The notes below the pieces were generated by a model. The model saw only the letters and a list, made by a program, of their open reading frames with translations. It had not been told where the DNA came from and did not search any database. A stretch of 64,000 nt of DNA from Psococerastis gibbosa (taxonomy: Eukaryota > Arthropoda > Insecta > Psocodea > Psocidae), in the NCBI GenBank assembly GCA_963971405.1, contig OZ020484.1, positions 10,044,001-10,108,000 of the forward strand. Reading direction: 5' to 3'. Made by a program: the position numbers and the translations under genes. Below, piece by piece: positions 49,942 through 61,771 of this stretch (positions are counted from its first letter, which is position 1; each line of letters opens with the position of its first letter).

Positions 49942-50747
49942 TTATAACAATTTGTATCGTCAAGGTTCCTTATGAGCTGCTTATGTTATTATGAGCCAAT
50001 GAAGGAACTTCCCCTTTTGGGGACATTGATTTATAATAATAATAATGAATCGTCTTTATTTAACAGTGACCCCAGTTTATGTGCAATTACTGCACAATTC
50101 AATTTTTAATGATATTGGATTGACTCGTATCTGTACTTGGTTAAGTCATGCTTTCGCCTGTTTCATTGCGTCAATGGTTAGCTTGTCTCAGCTTGTCCAT
50201 TATCGCTTGTAGCCGGTGTAGGTTGACATCGAGAACGTATACCAGTTTGCCAATGGCCAAAAATGCATACGGAAACAATACAAATAATGTCCGAAATCCA
50301 CGGGGTCGTTGACATTGGCCAAGGGACCTATGGGTCACTATAAGTAGACCTGGGTCCATAAAATGTCCTTTATAAAGAAATTAAATGATATTGGATTTCT
50401 GAATCCTACCTAAATACTTAGGTAACCTCGATATCATTGCATACCTGTGCTTATCCAGAAATGAAAATACAAATTATTATGTTGTGTAAGATAAAATTTA
50501 CTGTAGAACTGTGGTTCCCAAACTTTTAGGGCCGTGGCCCACCTTTAAAGAAGCCAATGGAGTTCTTACGCAGATAAATCCAACAGGGAGGCTATACATG
50601 GAGTCAATAGAGATTTCGTTCGGACAACCATTGCGTGCTACTTATGTTTTGCTTATGTAACTTTCGGACAAACAAGATTGTCCGTGCCCCCCCCTCCCAG
50701 TTTAAAAGGTAAAATAATGAATATCAAAATGCATGTTGCTTTTTGCT

Positions 50748-51000
50748 GTCCAATTTATACGTAGTATAAGGAAAGCTTTGTGATGGTCAAAATTTTCGAT
50801 TCCGAGATTTCAACGGATTCACACGTTTTCAGGTCCCAGGAACCCAAAAAAGTGGTTTTTACGAAATGTCTGTCTGTCTGTCTGTCTGTGCATCGATTTC
50901 CGGGCAAACTACTCGGTCGATTTTGATGAAATTTAGCATGTAGGTTTACAAAAATCATACCACGGGACTACTTTTTTTTATTAGGGGCCAATTCAATTTG
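50748..51000 (+). repeat. GCTTTCC family, 5' part
   Basis: Begins CCAATTTATACGTAGTATAA and includes the GGTCCCAGGAACCCAAAAAA block and a CTGT microsatellite; the rest is missing. Confidence 0.75.
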
Positions 51001-51258
51001 TTTGTCAATCAAGTTTGAGAACCGCTGCTGTAGATGAATAACTAATGATAAATCCTGAAATACAACGGACCTTAGGGTTTACTACTAAGGTTTACTGTGC
51101 TGTCGCAAATTGTTGTAATGTTATGAATGGTGTAAATCCTGGAGTCTTTGGTTTTGTTGTGTTGGCTGACTAAATAACATTTTAAATATGGGAAAGGTTC
51201 ATCAGCGTTATTATTTTCTTCAAGGAAATGTGAGGAAGATTTGTGTACCTATTACTTA

Positions 51259-51864
51259 GCCGGCTATTCCACTTGTCAATATTCCGTCATTTGTGCATCA
51301 ATTTTTGTTTTACTCTATGTCATTGTCCATTTTAATTTCCGCATGTTAAAATTGATCAATGATCATAGAGTAAAATCACGCTTTTGCAAACAATAAAAAA
51401 CTAAAATTAAACAATGGCGTCGTCTGGAGATGATAAATAATTGTAATTAATTTCTTGAGAACGAACGAATTATTTCGTAATTTAAATCATTTTAAAATTA
51501 GAAAAAAATTGAAAAAAAAACAATGGTCAAGACATGCAGCGTAGTAGTACGGACTCTGACTTTCACCCGAAAGGTAGTTGGTTCGAGTCCCACACTGGCT
51601 GCATTTTCTGGCCTGCTTCGGAGGGCATGTAAAGCAGGCGGTCCCGGGCCTTCCTAGTTGAGTGTAAGAGAGGGCTTTATAGCCCTAACTCCGCTAGGTT
51701 GGCTTAGTAGTAGAAACAATAAAAAGTCCTTTGTTATTTATTAATTATATTTAATTATTGAAGACACGTGGAATGAGGTGTAAAAATATAAATGCAGCAT
51801 TGATGATATTTCCGTCAATGACATTATCAATATTGAAGAAAACCTGACAAGTGGAATAGCCGCC
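51259..51864. mobile_element. Harbinger-like MITE 4 carrying a SINE
   Basis: Ends GCCGGCTATTCCACTTGTCAA and TTGACAAGTGGAATAGCCGCC-like complement, with TTA on the left and TAA on the right. A tRNA-derived SINE (51530-51735) lies inside, so the MITE is the older insertion. Confidence 0.75.
51530..51735 (+). repeat. tRNA-derived SINE (family 2), plus copy
   Basis: Head CATGCAGCGTAGTAGTACGG, B box GGTTCGAGTCCC, body GAGGGCATGTAAAGCAGGCG and CCCTAACTCCGCTAGGTTGG, tail AACAATAAAAAG. Matches 42983-43192 in inverse. Confidence 0.8.
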
Positions 51865-52973
51865 TAATGCAATTGTGTTGTTGGGGTTAGTTTAAAATCC
51901 TTTAATAATAAAATGCGAAAAATCTGCGAGAATTCATTGTAGATACCGCGAATTCGACAACATTGTTTCTTACTACATTTTTTCTTCATAAAATTACAAT
52001 ATTTGACATTAACTATAGAACAAGATTTGATTACAAATGAATGTGAAGTAGTCATTCTGATATTTAATTGCCGGTATCTTTAAATGGAGTACAAATTAGT
52101 AGTAAGGGATTTAGTCGGGTCTTTATTAATGCATTAAATTAACATGATTACATTTGGTATGATATCAATCATCGAAATTCTCCTTGAAGAATTAATTAAG
52201 ATTATTTTTGCGATTTTGAATCTTCCTCCTATTTTCACGTTCAGGCTAAACTAGGCTGCTCTTCGAATTAGCTATGTTGTTGATAGGTCATATCAAGTAA
52301 GATGAACTATAATAATGCATGTGTATTCGCACTAAAGTATTTTTACACCCACGTATTTCATTTCCGAAACTGGTTAGCTGAATGTAACATGGAGTACTAT
52401 GGCACACTTTTGAAACTTGATTTTTACTTTGTGTTAAATGTTTCGGATAGGCACATATTTTTAAATATAAAATATATAATATCCCCCCCCTCCCCTGTAA
52501 TCAATTGATTATCCGCCTGTCAAATTTACGGGGAGCTAAGGAGAAAATTAGGTGGTCACAAAAGGAAACTACAAATTCTGATAACCTACGGCCTACGCGT
52601 TTCAGGCCGGTTCGTTCGTTATAACTTTTGGAGCACCTACGTGAACTTTCAAAGGCGTCAAAGAAGTTTCGAGTTTCCTTTTGCTCTTCTGTTATCCCTC
52701 CTAATAAGTAAGTCATAAGAGCAAATGGATCCCGAATTCCCAGTATTTTTTTCTTCACAAAGTCGTCTTTCTCATGAAATTTCCATCAATCATAAATGAG
52801 ATGCCATAAAGTGGAAAAAATGTTCCTCTTCATTTTGATATATAGCATGTGGCCGTGACGAAGACCAATTTTACACATTTTTTGAACTCCTTCGACATTC
52901 AGTGGCTATTATTTTTTACAAATCAAGTTCAATGACTGTGGCGGATCGGTGTTAGTAACGACTACATAATGTA

Positions 52974-54023
52974 TTGGATGGGCTGAAAAGTTCGTGGGCT
53001 GGCACATAGATGGCGCTACTAGTATCAAATCCATATGAATTTTAGTCAGCCCTAACCTTCAAAAGACGCGTGTATAAATTTGACAACGGTTGCACTATTA
53101 ATATCTAAGTTATAGCATTTTTAGTGAAAGAACTTTTGTTACCTTGAAAAAATGGATAAAAATGAATTTCGTGTGTTAATAAAGCATTGCTGTTTGGCGA
53201 GAAACCAAGTTGTGAAGCCAAGACTTGGTTTGGTAAACATTATTCGGACTGTGCACCAGGAAAATCAACCGTAGAGAAATGGTTTGCTAAATTTAAACGA
53301 GGCGAAATGAGCACCGAGGACGATACACGAAGTGGACTCCCCAAAGAGGCTATTACCGACGAAAACATAAAAAAAGTCCACAAAATAATTTTTGATAACC
53401 GTAAAGTGAGGTTAATTGAGTTAGCTGAGACCCTAAAGATATCAAAGGAACGTGTTGGTCATATCGTGCAGGAATATTTGGATATGGCTCTTATTCCACC
53501 TACGCCAATAGTAAATGTGGTATTGACGTGCTAGCAGACATTAAAGTCAGTCTAAAAATGTCTGCTACCACGTCAATACCATTTACTATTGACTATTGAC
53601 GTAGGTGGAATAAGGGCCTATGCGAAAGCTCTGTTCGAAGTGGGTGCCGCGCGAACTCACAATCTACCAAAAACTACAACGAATCGATAATTCTAAGGAG
53701 TATTTGGAGTTGTTCAATCGTAATAAATCCGAATTTTTGCGTCGATATGTGGCAATGGATGATACATGGCTCATTTCACACCGGAGTCCAATTAGTCTAA
53801 GATCCGAAGTAAGATCGACCTTCACCCATCTGTTTAATGGTAATGAATAGAAATGAAACCTATTTTGAGTTTTAAGACAAAAAATGAGATCGAAAAATTG
53901 TATGACCGCTATAATCGTTCTATCGCCTTCGAAGGGATGTGAATATGATGTTGAATAATAAAATCAAATTCTTTCAAAAAACAAATATTTCTATGCTAGC
54001 CTACGAACTTTTCAGCCCACCTG
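52974..54023 (+). mobile_element. mariner transposon, degraded
   Basis: Ends share GGGCTGAAAAGTTCGT in inverse orientation and sit between TA dinucleotides (52972-52973 and 54024-54025); length about 1.05 kb. The transposase begins at ATG 53153, shifts frame near 53185 and shows the helix-turn-helix part (AKTWFGKHYSDCAPGKSTVE, KWFAKFKRGEMSTEDD). The catalytic part shows MDDTWLISH in place of the usual D(E)xW/H pattern. A MITE at 53486 splits it. Non-functional. Confidence 0.88.
53486..53618. mobile_element. Harbinger-like MITE 5 inside the mariner
   Basis: Ends GGCTCTTATTCCACCTACG and CGTAGGTGGAATAAGGGCC, flanked by TAT. The centre shows TCTGCTACCACGTCAATACC, shared with the other family members. 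Confidence 0.8.
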
Positions 54024-54479
54024 TACAAAGCGTAGAGGAATATTATTACTAATTTATGACACCTTATTTATGGCTCTTACTATCTATTGTATATTTAATG
54101 GGAATGTTGAATTAGCGCAAAAAATTGAAAGCGAAGGGCTCCATTTGCCCTTAAGAGTGTAAGGAATCGTCGGATGATACCTGTATATAAATATTAATAT
54201 TATAGTGAAGGTTGGCAAAATTAATCTGACAATGGCACGATATCTAATTGTGTAAGTGTAATTGATGTCCAACATAATGCTCAGAATTCTTGTGTCTTTA
54301 TATTGAGGATGGCGTTGTGAGTTATGTTCGCTTCTTATCGCGTACAGTACTGGCATAGTGAGTGTTTTTATTCAAGATATGTGTTTTATTAAAAATCTAG
54401 GGCTCTGTATTCGGGTATTTACGTTATTCCGCCATAGTGGTTGTGAATGGGTCTGCGCTGTTAGGCTAAGGCTAGATGA

Positions 54480-55165
54480 AAATATCTTCTTCTTCTTCTT
54501 CTTCTTCCGGCTCTACAGCCCTTGGTGGGCTTTGGCCTGCTCGACAACACTCCTCCATTCTTCTCGGTTTTGCACAACGCTCCACCATCTGGAGACTCCC
54601 AACTCGCGAAGGTCATTCTCTAACTCGTCCTTCCAGCGGTTTCTTGGCCGTCCTGGCAGTCGTCTTCCCGTCATGTTTGCTTTGTACATTTTTCGTGGCA
54701 TGCGTTCTTCAGACATCCTTACAACGTGTCCTAGCCACCTTAATCGTTGTGCTTTAATGAACCTTACTATGTCTTCTCCGTTGAGAGCGGCGTCGATTTC
54801 AGCGTTGTTTCTTATACGCCATTCTCCGTACTCGTAAATATATCCTCCTTATTATCTTTCTTTCGAGTACACGTAGTTTGTTGGCATCGTTTACAGTGAG
54901 ATTCCAGGTTTCCGATCCGTATATTGCAACTGGTCTTATACGGGTTTTGTATATTCGTAGTTTTGTGGCTCTAGAGATAAGTCTTGACTTGAGCAATTTT
55001 AGGTTGGCAAAATATGCTCTATTGGCTGCTGTTATTCTTCTGTCTATCTCTGCGCTAGTTTTGTTGTGATTGTTTACTTCTGCACCAAGGTAGATGAAGC
55101 TCTTTACATTCTCGAAAGCCATTCCTTGTACAGTCAGGTTGTCACTTCTCCGTCTCCTTTCTAAC
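54480..55165 (-). mobile_element. RTE-type LINE, 3' end fragment
   Basis: Two minus-strand frames: KSFIYLGAEVNNHNKTSAEI with IRPVAIYGSETW, then MSEERMPRKMYKANMTGRRLPGRPRNRW-like sequence and VVQNREEWRSVV. This is the RTE C-terminal region. A TTC microsatellite (54486-54508) marks its 3' side. Confidence 0.85.
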
Positions 55166-56469
55166 GCTAGATGAAAATATTATAGTTCCGAATTCCAGGT
55201 TAGAGTAAAAAATATTATGATCAGGCATGAGCATGAGATTAGAAATTATAAGTGATAAAAAGGGTAGAAATGGGTGGATGTGTTGCTTGAAACGGTTAAA
55301 ACAAATTTTCACATTAAATCATTTGTTAGCATTGCTACTGATGGACATGCGAGAAATGGACTCCATAACATGAAACTTCCAATAAGCACATAATATTTAT
55401 TTTAACCCAAAACTACAGCGCAGGTCCACTCCCAGCCACTATGGCGGAGTATGAATACCCGTATATAAAGAGTCGAAATAAAATATTTTATTTTACAGAG
55501 ATGCTTATTTTGAGCTTTTATTTGTGTTTTCTTCGTCCTCTTTCTCCTTTTATATACGTATACATATACATTTTACTCGTAGCTGAATACAAAAATCTCT
55601 GCAGCAATTTAATGTAACATCAGACTATTATGTTTTTGGTCCATGTCAAACTTATTGTATTTAGCCAATAGTTGGGGTATTCATAATGTTGGTAGGCTAT
55701 ATGTACGATCCCTCGTGACTTCAAAAGCTTGTGAATGCCTTTATTATTGGTTCGAGAAGAATGAAAATCAAGTTCGAAAAACCCGGTGTCATGTTCTACT
55801 CCCGCTTATGTTATTGTCCAAAAATTATGGAGTAATGTTCGGATCCCTAATTATTTTGCCTTAATCGAGAGTACATTGTCAGAACTGTTCATATAGTTAA
55901 ATGAATTATTGAAAGGAACATGGTAGATTGTTAGATTTTTGTTGTAAAAATTACGTATTTGGTGAGCGTGTCTGTATTTAGGTACAAAATTAAATAGAGC
56001 CTTATTTAACTAAAAATATAAGAAATGCCATATTGTCTCTGGTTATGGGATCGTTTATTTTGTATTTTCCATTCAGCTTTGTGAGCGGATCGTAAAGTTA
56101 CTTATTATTTCTATAGGCCTATTTGTAGCCTAAACAACTTCAGTAACTTTTAAGCATTTAATAGAATCGAAACATTTTCTGATGTCAGCTGGTGTATTTT
56201 GTTTACCTCGTAATTTAATTCGGGAATTCTGTGTGCTCGATATATCAAATTATTCATAATCTATATTAATGGTTTAAGTAAAATCTGTCATCAGCTCGTT
56301 GGCCAATCCCATGACATGACCTTCTCGTAACTACAAAGTACAGGCATTACAATAATGACGTTCATTAAGAATATGTCGTTGCAGTGGTTTTAAATTTCAG
56401 GTTTTGCGCCAATTACCATGCTTATAAAAAGAGTTTTCTAAATTAAATTATTAAGAAAACATTAACATA
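55166..56469. other. Intergenic, no supported gene
   Basis: AT-rich sequence without a recognised domain or repeat. Confidence 0.4.
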
Positions 56470-56625
56470 ATAATATGGTAGCAGACATCATTAATAAGCC
56501 TCTATCATATTATAACTTAATTTATAATAGATAAGTTAAGTATCTACATAATAGTCTCCTTAAAACAAATCTAACAAAAAATCTAAAATCACAAATGAAG
56601 TAAATTCGCCGGTGGAATTGCCGTC
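56470..56625. mobile_element. Harbinger-like MITE 6, right part only
   Basis: Shares GGTAGCAGACATCATTAATA, TAACTTAATTTATAATAG and a GGTGGAATTGCCGTC end with MITE 1; the left arm is absent or diverged. Confidence 0.65.
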
Positions 56626-57437
56626 TAATGTTTAAGTAATTCAAAAAATAACTTTCTAATTTTTTTAACAAATTATGGTTTTGATAATGATTAAGATTTA
56701 TACATGATGATGATTACTACCATTACTACTCACTGTGATGATGTTATAGAGTGGAGTTAAGGCTTAATATGACTTTGAGAGGATGTTTTAGGAAGATATC
56801 CGATTTTAACCAAAATGCCATGATTATTGCGAGCATCTGTATAGCCGATTCCATTCATGTCATATTGCCTCTCCGGGTTTGCATTAATTCACCTGAATGG
56901 GATATACTTATAATAATAATTTAGTAGTGGATTGAGAAAGGTAAGCATCAGTATTATATTACTACATACCTTATATTGCACAGAAAGTAGAAAACAAAAT
57001 ATCAACATAACAACAAACTAAAACTGAGTTGACCCATACGTAACAGCAGAAAAATCCCTATCAGTTGACTGAGACATACTGTGCAAGGGTTACCGAACAA
57101 CAGTCATCTTACAAATAATATACATACGGTATATGAGCTTATTTGTAAGATGACGGTCATTTTACGATAAGACACGCCATTCAGAGACTGGTTGTAAGCA
57201 AATAATAAAATATACTATTAACACTAAGTTGTAGCGCCCTTTTGTATCAATATTTCGACGAAGAATAAAAACATGATGAGTAAGAAATTAGAGTTAAATT
57301 TGTAGAGAACTCAATTGATGCTGAGACGGTTATTTCCGTTATTGTGGAATTTTGTCAGTAATTATTATAAAAAAAAGTTTTCTTGCTTGTATTCATAACT
57401 ATTTTTCTGATGGTTTATGTCTGCTCGCAATCCTTGT
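56626..57437. other. Probable 3' flank of the membrane-protein gene
   Basis: No coding signal. Contains a small inverted repeat around 57105-57160 (ATCTTACAAATAA and complement). Confidence 0.35.
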
Positions 57438-58208
57438 TTATAAGGGAGATGGATAGCAAATAAGATCTGAGTCCCGGCGTTGCACGGCTGCCCTCCGAAG
57501 AGTACGGTGTGGCAAAGTGTTGAGCGGGGGCAGATTTGGATGCTCAATGGGGGCAGGTGACGAAATGTCACTGCGCCTGGGTCGGAGTGTTCCGCTGCTG
57601 CTGTCGCTGTCAACCAACTCATTCAATTGGTAGCTCTCCATTAATGGCGTCTGTGAGTCAGCGTCTACAAAACCGGTGTTGTCAAATGTTACCGGCGGAT
57701 CTGGCGGTGGCAGACTTGGCTTAGTCGGTAGAGGTGCCGTGAAGTGCTGTGTCGTTCCACGAGATGTAATGGCCGCCCACAACACACGGCCATCTTGTGA
57801 AGCAATGGGATATGGGTACAACACTGATTCGCAGCCCTTGGTTTTAATGGGGATGCCAGCTTGAGGAATGGGCGATTTACATGCGAGCCGAGCCCTGCAT
57901 TTGAGTAAAATGATTGCAAGAAGTGCTCCTAGCAGAAGAACTCCGAAGAAAGATGATCCTGCGAGCAGTAGCCAGGTGTCGTGGGAAGCCGTACCTTGAC
58001 GAGGTAGCTCTATGAATTCCACACCGGTCCCGCTACCTGGTGCCCACACGCACGCTGAGCATAACGACGATTCATTTTGTGGCTCGACAGCAAGGAATTG
58101 TGGAAAGGGTGGTGGCGGTATGCTGAGAATGCTGTCGGGTGGCGGATCCCAGTCCTCGACGCAATCGGCACATCCGACTTCTCGCAGTAGCATCTTGAAT
58201 TCGTCCAT
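57438..58208 (-). CDS. Single-pass membrane protein, last coding exon
   Basis: The open frame encodes 256 residues after a splice acceptor (TTTTTTCAG at 58214-58222), so residues upstream of the Met at 58208 may come from another exon. Order: an acidic/Cys start, a Pro-rich segment (ILSIPPPPFPQF), a possible N-glycosylation site (NES near residue 45) and one membrane helix (about 77-102, WLLLAGSSFFGVLLLGALL). KCRAR follows, then a long cytoplasmic-type tail rich in Pro/Ser with FDNTGFVDADSQTPLMESYQ. The basic residues after the helix put the C-terminus inside. It looks like a receptor-like or adaptor protein; I do not recognise the family. Confidence 0.65.
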   Translation of the reverse strand: MDEFKMLLREVGCADCVEDWDPPPDSILSIPPPPFPQFLAVEPQNESSLCSACVWAPGSGTGVEFIELPRQGTASHDTWLLLAGSSFFGVLLLGALLAIILLKCRARLACKSPIPQAGIPIKTKGCESVLYPYPIASQDGRVLWAAITSRGTTQHFTAPLPTKPSLPPPDPPVTFDNTGFVDADSQTPLMESYQLNELVDSDSSSGTLRPRRSDISSPAPIEHPNLPPLNTLPHRTLRRAAVQRRDSDLICYPSPL

Positions 58209-58251
58209 GCTTCCTGAAAAAATGGTGAGTTTTTAACGTTCAATATAATAA

Positions 58252-58566
58252 GGCGGGGTTTCCACCGACCTCTCATTGCAGAATGCAAAGACATTAACGT
58301 GGTAGCAGACATTCAAGACTTAGGCGGGTATTCCACCGACCTCTCATTGCAGAATGCAAATGACATTGACGGAAATTGGAATTTTTCTCATTATAGAAAT
58401 CTATTAAAATGTTTGTACTTAACATATCCCATGACGCCATTTTTTAATTTTAGTTTGTGATTTTACTCTATGATCATTGATCAATTTTAACTATACATAG
58501 AGTAAAACAAAAATTTCCGTCAATGTCATTTGCATTCTGCAATGAGAGGTTGGGGGAAGCCCCGCC
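58252..58566. mobile_element. Harbinger-like MITE 7, nested pair
   Basis: A left part (58252-58320) ending at the family core is followed by a complete second copy (58323-58566), with TTA/TAA at the junctions. The ends are GGCGGGGTTTCCACCGACCT and the near complement at 58547-58566. The centre of the inner copy has ATGATCATTGATCAATTTTA. Confidence 0.8.
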
Positions 58567-58569
58567 TAA

Positions 58570-58692
58570 CAAAGCTGGCCATTGACGAGGGCTCCAAACG
58601 GACTCGAGCCAAGCCAAATGGCGCGTCCTGTTCCATTTGGTGTTAGCGGCATGGCGTGAGTCCGTTTGGAGCCCTCGTGAATGGCCAGCTTT
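58570..58692. mobile_element. Hairpin MITE (AAAGCTGGCC ends)
   Basis: Ends AAAGCTGGCCATTGACGAGG and CCTCGTGAATGGCCAGCTTT are inverted. The GGGCTCCAAACGGACTC arms continue inward to a small loop. It lies a few bases after the Harbinger-like copy. Confidence 0.8.
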
Positions 58693-59584
58693 AGTCGTTA
58701 GTAATAGTTAGTTAGTAATAGTCGTTCGTAAGTGCTGTGAAATCGATAACTAACACTAACGAGTTTTTTTAATGTTAAATTGAATTATGCGCATTTTAAG
58801 ATTGCGTTTTACTTCACAGTCAAATTATTTTGGAATCAGCCCAGCCGGACTTTAGATAGAAATATTCATATTGGCAACATTTAACATTTGTTTCAGAAAA
58901 TATTCATTGGCGACTATGACCTATAGAATCACAAGTTGCCCAACGTCGAAAACGCCTAGGCTCACCTTAGTTGTGTGATCAGCCAAAATCAAGGTAAATA
59001 TGAATGTTTTGTTTTTGTATGTAGCATAATATGTTGAAGAAACGAAATTCAAGCAATGATCCCCTGCTTTTGGTGCAGCCTTTCATATTAAAGAAATAAT
59101 GCCAAAATTGATCTCATTCTCACTTTCTCCAAAATGGAAGATGGGGGTATCACTTACCTGATATTCGAGATGATCGCATATATCCGTAGCAGGTAGTCAG
59201 CACTCAGATTTTCAAAACTAGGAGTATCCTCGGCACGTGGCACGCACGCGTCTCTATATTGATCTCAATACCCCTCTACTCTACACCCCTCTACAGGGTG
59301 TCGCCCTAACCACCAGAATGCACCAATCTTTCGTTATCATCTATTTTTGTAATTTTTATAAAAAAAAACGGAAGCTCCACCCTGCATTAACCCTACGGCC
59401 TACAGTGTGATCTAATTTTTCACTTCGATCTGTATGAGAATAGTGAATGGAGAATTTTCAACCTTCACATCACAAGAGAAAAAATAATGGTTACATTTCC
59501 AAAAACGTAACTTCGTACAGTCCGAACAATGACTTAGGTACTGCAAATCCTGAAAAAAGAGATTAATTAAATTATGGTTGACAG
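58693..59584. other. Possible 5' region of the membrane-protein gene; nothing identified
   Basis: Upstream exons of the minus-strand gene should lie here or farther right, but I cannot place one with confidence. Confidence 0.35.
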
Positions 59585-59650
59585 GACCTTCCTAGTTGAG
59601 TGTAAGACAGGGTTATAGCCCTAACTCCGCTATATTACAAAACAAAAGTT
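59585..59650 (+). repeat. SINE family 2, 3' fragment
   Basis: CCTTCCTAGTTGAGTGTAAG and AGCCCTAACTCCGCTA match the end of the SINE at 51530-51735. Confidence 0.65.
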
Positions 59651-59736
59651 ATTATTGATTTTTAATTTTAAGTCGAATTCTCCCACTTCCACGAAAGTTA
59701 CAAAATACAAGAACCGGTCCGAGTTTACTCGAACAT

Positions 59737-60572
59737 GCTTTCCAATTTATAAATTAGTAGATATTGACATGCGTAATTTCATAGGAAATAATTTCCCTAT
59801 GGTTAAATTTCAGATCCCTCGAGGGGGGGGGGGGGGGGTCACCTCAATATATATTTAAAAAAACCTTAAAACTCAATTGCATATTCTGGAACGAACAGAC
59901 CAATACATTGTAACAGTAGTAACAATGGCACATGTCACGTAATGTATTGGAGCGTGAATTTTCCATAATTTCTCAAAAAATAATTTTTTGCACCGAAGCA
60001 AATATTTTTTTGGGAATGCAACCTGCCCGTATTTGTTATCCTATTGAACACCTAAAACATACCGGAAGGTAGAAATCATCGCTAGAAAGGTTTCGCAGAA
60101 AAATTATCTTTTATGAAAATTGAGTTATTTTTATTTTTTTACCCCCAGAAGCAAACTATCAAGGGGCAAGTGACCCCCCCCCCCCCCCCGCATTTGGTTA
60201 ACATAATAGCGACTACAATATATGTGAATTTAAAAGAAATCGTTGGAGCCGTTTTTGAGCAATAATTTTTTTAGACGTTTTTTTGGAGTTTTTTGAAAAT
60301 AACCCCCCCCCCCCCTCCAATTGAGTTAGCCCAAAAAAATGGTCCTGAGGTATGATTTTTGTGAACCTACATGCAAATTTTCATCAAAATCGACCGTGTA
60401 GTTTGCCCGGAAATCGACGCACAGACAGAGCGACTTTTTCGTAAGTGACGATTTCGTAAAAACCACTTTTTTGGTTCCTGGGACCTCAAAACGTGTAAAT
60501 CCGTTGAAATCTCGGAATCGAAAATTTCGACCATCGCAAAGCTTTCCTTATACTACGTATAAATTGGAAAGC
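59737..60572 (-). repeat. Dispersed 0.83-kb GCTTTCC repeat, full copy (minus)
   Basis: Inverse of 19952-20782 over the full length, including the ACTCGGTCG/CGACC part (here ACGGTCGATTTT-like), CAAGGGGCAAGTGACC and C-runs. Both ends carry the GCTTTCCAATTTAT/ATAAATTGGAAAGC pair. Confidence 0.8.
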
Positions 60573-61386
60573 AATAATACGCATGGGCAACTTCTTTTTT
60601 AAACAGTACACTCTGTATTATGACTGTCGATTGCCATGTTTCGGTTCGACGAGTAAATTTATTCAATTTAACTCATCATAAAACCCCTCGGCTGTCCAAT
60701 CCACTGTTGGGTAGAGGGGTTCTTTCGCATGACCCTTCCTTTCTGCCTCCCTTATACATCGATTGCTTATTAATCACCCCTTCAAATGTGTTAAAATAAT
60801 TTTCAATATCCTGGGGGTTATTGCTCTGAAGAAGGGAAATTTAACGTAACTTCCCCGACTTCCTAGTTTAATGCTCAATTACCTTCTTGCGCTTTTTTCC
60901 TGTTTTAGTTTTCTTCCCTCTGCGCACAGGTGGTGCATAAGGAACTGTTTAGAGCTCAATACCTTTAGCAATTTAACTGAACTTCTCTCTTCCCTGTCGC
61001 CATGAAACTTAAAATCCCAAAACTATAATGATGGGAATCTTGTTTCTTTGCTTATACAATAGTTTCTATGAATTTTTAACATTTAAAGATAAAGTACCGT
61101 AATGTTTCCAATTGTATATTGTCAGGAGTGTTTGAATAGTATTCCAGCTCCAGAGATACATCGTCCTTATGCTATCATCACGAAGCGAACGTTATCAGAT
61201 TCAACATAGTCATTTTATTAGCCCATACGACTTCATAAATTAGAAACTCGTAATGCGCCCCGGAATCCGATGCTGCCCCTCTATTGGGATGCTGTAGAGC
61301 CAACGATAATATAATAATAATAATTTCTTTATTTTCTGAATTTATACAAATTTTTTCCATAATCAGCGCATCAGGCCCAAGCCTAA
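60573..61386. other. Intergenic, no supported gene
   Basis: No domain-bearing ORF. Short minus ORFs here match nothing I know. Confidence 0.35.
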
Positions 61387-61771
61387 GGCGCCCATTCCAC
61401 CGACCGGCTAGGGCTATTTACAAGAACAGTGACGTGGTAGCAGACATTCAAGACTTAGGCGGGGTTTCCACCGACCTCGCATTGCAGAATTGACGGAAAT
61501 GTTTATTTTCCTCTATGCTATAGTTAAAATTGATCAATGATCATACAGTAAAATCACAAACAAACAAACTGAAATTAAAAAATGGCGTCATGGGATATGT
61601 TAAGTCCAAACATTTTAATAGATTTCTATAAAAAGAAAAATTCTAATTTCTGTCAATGTCATTTGAATTCTGCAATGCGAGGTCGGTGGAAACGCCACCT
61701 AAGTCTTTAATATCTGCTACCACCGTCACCGTTTTTGTAAATAGCCCTAGCCGGTCGGTGGAATGGGCGCC
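61387..61771. mobile_element. Harbinger-like MITE 8, one copy inside another
   Basis: Outer element 61387-61771 (ends GGCGCCCATTCCACCGACCG and complement, TAA both sides). A second element, 61458-61699 (GGCGGGGTTTCCACCGACCT and complement, TTA/TAA), is inserted at the family core of the outer one. Confidence 0.88.

Noticed and set aside
52501..52758. Minus-strand 85-residue ORF
   Set aside because: No recognised motif and no splice context that extends it.
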